The notes below the pieces were generated by a model. It made no database searches. It was not told the origin of the DNA and worked only from the letters and a program-made list of their open reading frames with translations. From Oenanthe sinensis (taxonomy: Eukaryota > Streptophyta > Magnoliopsida > Apiales > Apiaceae): 64,000 nt of DNA. The stretch lies in NCBI GenBank assembly GCA_028671895.1, contig CM053803.1, positions 44,514,786 through 44,578,785 on the forward strand. Direction: 5' to 3'. Positions 61,302 to 64,000 of this stretch are shown piece by piece; the first letter of the stretch is position 1, and every line of letters starts with the position of its first letter. Both the position numbers and the translations under genes were made by a program.

Positions 61302-62155
61302 AAAAATGAATACTCCTTCGTTAAAGGTGGTGGGAATGATATTACTATTATTGCAATCTATGTAGTTGACATCATTATCACTAGAAACAATATTGCAATC
61401 ATTCACTCCTTAAAACTTTATCTTGATAACCACTTTAGTATCAAGATGTAGTGTTGGAAGTGAATGATCTAGTGTTGTCTTAATTACTTCGGCCAAATGA
61501 ACTAGCACACCAGTCCGATTTATAAATCTCAACTCACATCTAATACTGGTCTTCTTTTCCATGAATCTTCCTTGTATAGGTATCGCTTAGGAAAAATTTA
61601 TTTTCTTACAAACATTCACTGACTTATCCTTCATTATGCAATTGCTCAACCAATATATGTTACATGCACCGCTTGTCAAATAATATTTGCTTAAAGTGGA
61701 CTTTCAACTTAACTTATAGGCCTTTTCTAATTTTGATTAGTCCACTTTTCTAGACAGTAGAAGATTAATTTGTAGTTGACTATACTCTTATTCTTGGAAA
61801 TTGATGGATCACCAATTACTTAGAAAAGTAAGAAATGTACAATTGTTTCTCGATCATCTTGTTAAATGACTTATCGAAATACGTGATACCCATGTCTCAC
61901 CTTGTCACTCTTCAATACGAGGATCTATCTCACGTGTACATTGATATGAATCTAGTATTCCATGAACGGGGAAAGAACTTTGACATAGACCATCATTTCT
62001 TTCGCCATAAGGTTCTTAAGGGTTTAGTTCAACTCACTTATCTGTCTACTAATTCCCAACTTATACATGCCTTGAATAAAATACTCCCCTCACTCCTATT
62101 TCTCCCAAACTCAATTCAAAGCTACGAATGGTTCAGCCTCGATTATGGGTAACTA
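61302..62155 (+). pseudogene. Copia RT and RNase H remnants in segment C
   Basis: RT: KNEYSFVKGGGNDITIIAIY followed by VVDIIIT (YVDD changed to YVVD), stop near 61449. 61339-61346 is the empty hAT site and 61547-61549 the empty outer CACTA site. RNase H end at 61903-62152: NLVFHERGKNFDIDHHFFRH, VQLTYLSTNSQLIHALNKIL. The middle is deleted. Confidence 0.75.
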
Positions 62156-62290
62156 GAGGGGGCTTGTTGAGAATAGCAACCATAAATGACTAAAATTTTA
62201 GATATGTGTTTTATTTATCACCTTGTTTAACCTAGACTTTAGGCTTTTGTTAAGGGGTATTTATTTATCACTTTATTTATCCCACGTTTT

Positions 62291-62936
62291 TGATAAAATA
62301 ATCTCAAATTCTCCTCTTTTCATGCAATTTTAAAGGCATAAGCATTAATTCTTTTACAAGATCACAATTGTTTATATAGGTAATACCTAATCAATAATAA
62401 AGGAAACTAATATAATCAGGGAACTCTCTATAATAATAATAAATGTAACTCTCTCATATTTTCCTATAATAATATAGTCTCAACTTTTACGATTGTTGGT
62501 TTGAGACAATCACTTCCACAAATCCATCATCATTGTATTTTTTTTGAAATCGACCCACAAACTCTTGTCGCCTATTATATCCACGACCTCTCCTAAATTT
62601 CTCTTTTTTCACATCCCAAAATCTTGGAGGATTTTTGTTTCTCGCACCCTACATATCACACCTACAAACTCTTGTAGGATATTTTTTTATCACACCTAAT
62701 AACCTAGCTCCCATACCATAATAAAATAATCTTTAATTCTCCTATTTTCATGCAATTTTGAAGGCATAAGCATCAATTCTTTTACAAGATCACAATTGTT
62801 TATATAGCTAATACCTAATCAATAATAAAAGAAACTAATATAATCAAGGAACTCTCCATAATAATAATAAATGTATCTCTCTCATATTTTTCTATAATAA
62901 TATAATATGTACTTTTACTATTGTTGGTTTGAGATA
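62291..62936 (-). mobile_element. TRIM-like element in segment C (LTR-internal-LTR, 646 bp)
   Basis: LTRs 62291-62508 and 62719-62936 are both 218 bp. The primer site remnant (gctcccatacca) is at 62707-62718. A further internal start follows the second LTR, so this is also part of an array. It is colinear with the array in A. Confidence 0.75.
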
Positions 62937-63408
62937 GTCTATTCCACAAATCTATTATCTTGTTAACCTTAACTTAGTGGCACATGTTACATCTCCTATT
63001 TTTGTGACAAAGTGCCATAAAATAGGCACACTAGATTATTGTTAACCATTACTCAGTGGCACATGTTAAAGAAACTGATTTATTAATATTAAATGAATAT
63101 ATTTTAATTTTCTTTTTATTTATGTTAAATTTATTTATACGATTCTTTAACAGTTTTATAAGTATGACAACCTTTAAATCATTTTTAACAAAAATCTAGA
63201 TGGCTATAAAAATAATATATTTACTGATATATAACTGCTCCAATTAAGTATTAATTAAAGACATTTTAACAATTGTAAGTGTCAATTTTGTCGTAGTGGC
63301 ATCACATATAATTACCTAAAGGAAGGTTGTTGTACATAAATGGGGTAGCAAATTATAAATAAGTTATAATACAGATAGGTATTTACTATGTTGTCGTGAG
63401 ACTACAAG
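62937..63408. other. AT-rich segment C stretch, no gene seen
   Basis: Similar to 29920-30230 in A and 50680-51110 in B. Confidence 0.6.
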
Positions 63409-63905
63409 TGTAATATCTCATATTTGTTTTTTAATAATCATCTCTCGATACAAATTTTTACTATTATTCTTCGTCTTTTTTATTATAATTGGTAGGATTT
63501 TCCAAACACCACTCACCTATCATGGAAATTTGTAATAAATTTATCGTAAGTCAAAATTCGTTGATTTTGTAATTTTCACAAAGATCTTTAATTTCGTTCT
63601 CTGAAATTATTAAAACTATTTATTCTATCAACTTTATTTAAAAACAATTAATTAATTTGTTTCTTAAAAGTGTTGATATCGAAAATAGAATATAGAAATG
63701 ATTTTTTAGAAATTCTCAGTTTTACTTCTGGATCAATTATAGAATTTGATCAAATAGAAATATTTTAGGCACATTGGAGTAGATACCTTATTGAATGGGG
63801 ATTTTCTTTGTCTTAATGAGGGAGGTAAACGAGCCCTCATCCAACAATCTAATTATAGAAGCCCTAAGGAAGGAAGGAAACAAGCCGTCATCCAACCAAC
63901 CATCG
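63409..63905 (+). repeat. Degenerate gypsy LTR fragment (copy C)
   Basis: It starts TGTAATATCTC and is colinear with 30588-31090. Confidence 0.65.
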
Positions 63906-63914
63906 AATTATAGA

Positions 63915-64000
63915 TTATGGATTTTCAATATATGACTTGTAGAATGTAGTGTTCTGAATTATTCTACTACATTTAGCATGCTTGATTTCTTGGGAGCGGT
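63915..64000 (-). pseudogene. HD-ZIP class IV 3' exon, copy C, cut by the window edge
   Basis: The frame (SQEIKHAKCSRIIQNTTFYK and on, to TAA at 63917-63915) matches the 31097-31342 exon. The rest lies beyond 64000. The frame is open as far as visible. Confidence 0.5.

Overview
The window is AT-rich plant nuclear DNA made almost entirely of transposable elements. It holds Ty1/copia and Ty3/gypsy LTR retrotransposons, TRIM-like elements, and CACTA, hAT and MULE-like DNA transposons. The few host-like genes have introns, canonical splice sites and a plant TATA box. The HD-ZIP class IV remnants, the SIRE-type copia element with a third ORF and the tRNA-iMet primer sites fit an angiosperm, probably a eudicot. 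I cannot name the species. Nothing here is bacterial or organellar.

Layout. 1-3735: the 3' end and LTR of a gypsy chromovirus, inserted in an older copia element (called H). 3736-8239: copia element 1 (minus strand), inside H's 3' LTR. 9076-22022: a young 12.9-kb SIRE-type copia element (minus) with gag, pol and a long third ORF. 22023-31342: host-like segment 'A', with a small HD-ZIP IV-derived gene, a CACTA element just upstream of its promoter, a copia remnant, a TRIM tandem array, a gypsy LTR fragment and an HD-ZIP IV 3' exon. 31343-35590: CACTA remains, a solo LTR and minisatellites. 35590-54009: diverged segment 'B', broken by a MULE-like element containing copia element 3, by a short hAT element, and by a CACTA element nested in a CACTA element. 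54990-64000: segment 'C', largely free of these insertions.

A, B and C are copies of one ancestral unit. C therefore gives natural empty sites for insertions seen in A (copia-1, SIRE, CACTA) and in B (hAT, outer CACTA). Each insertion is bounded by a target-site duplication of the length expected for its class: 5 bp for LTR elements, 3 bp for CACTA, 8 bp for hAT. The divergences give a consistent order. H inserted first (same TSD in A and C), then the segment duplicated, then copia-1, SIRE and CACTA entered A.

Two signals stand out. One is a 135-codon, three-exon gene, open in both A and C. It keeps the zipper-loop-zipper of HD-ZIP IV factors, but its homeodomain is reduced to a recognition helix with lost or reversed contact residues, and it has no START domain. 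The other is a near-palindromic ATCAATTGAT motif that fills the SIRE LTRs and a spacer, and also recurs in one reading frame (Ser-Ile-Asp) in linkers of gag, pol and the third ORF.

All family assignments come from reading motifs by eye. No database search was run, and counts and identities are estimates.
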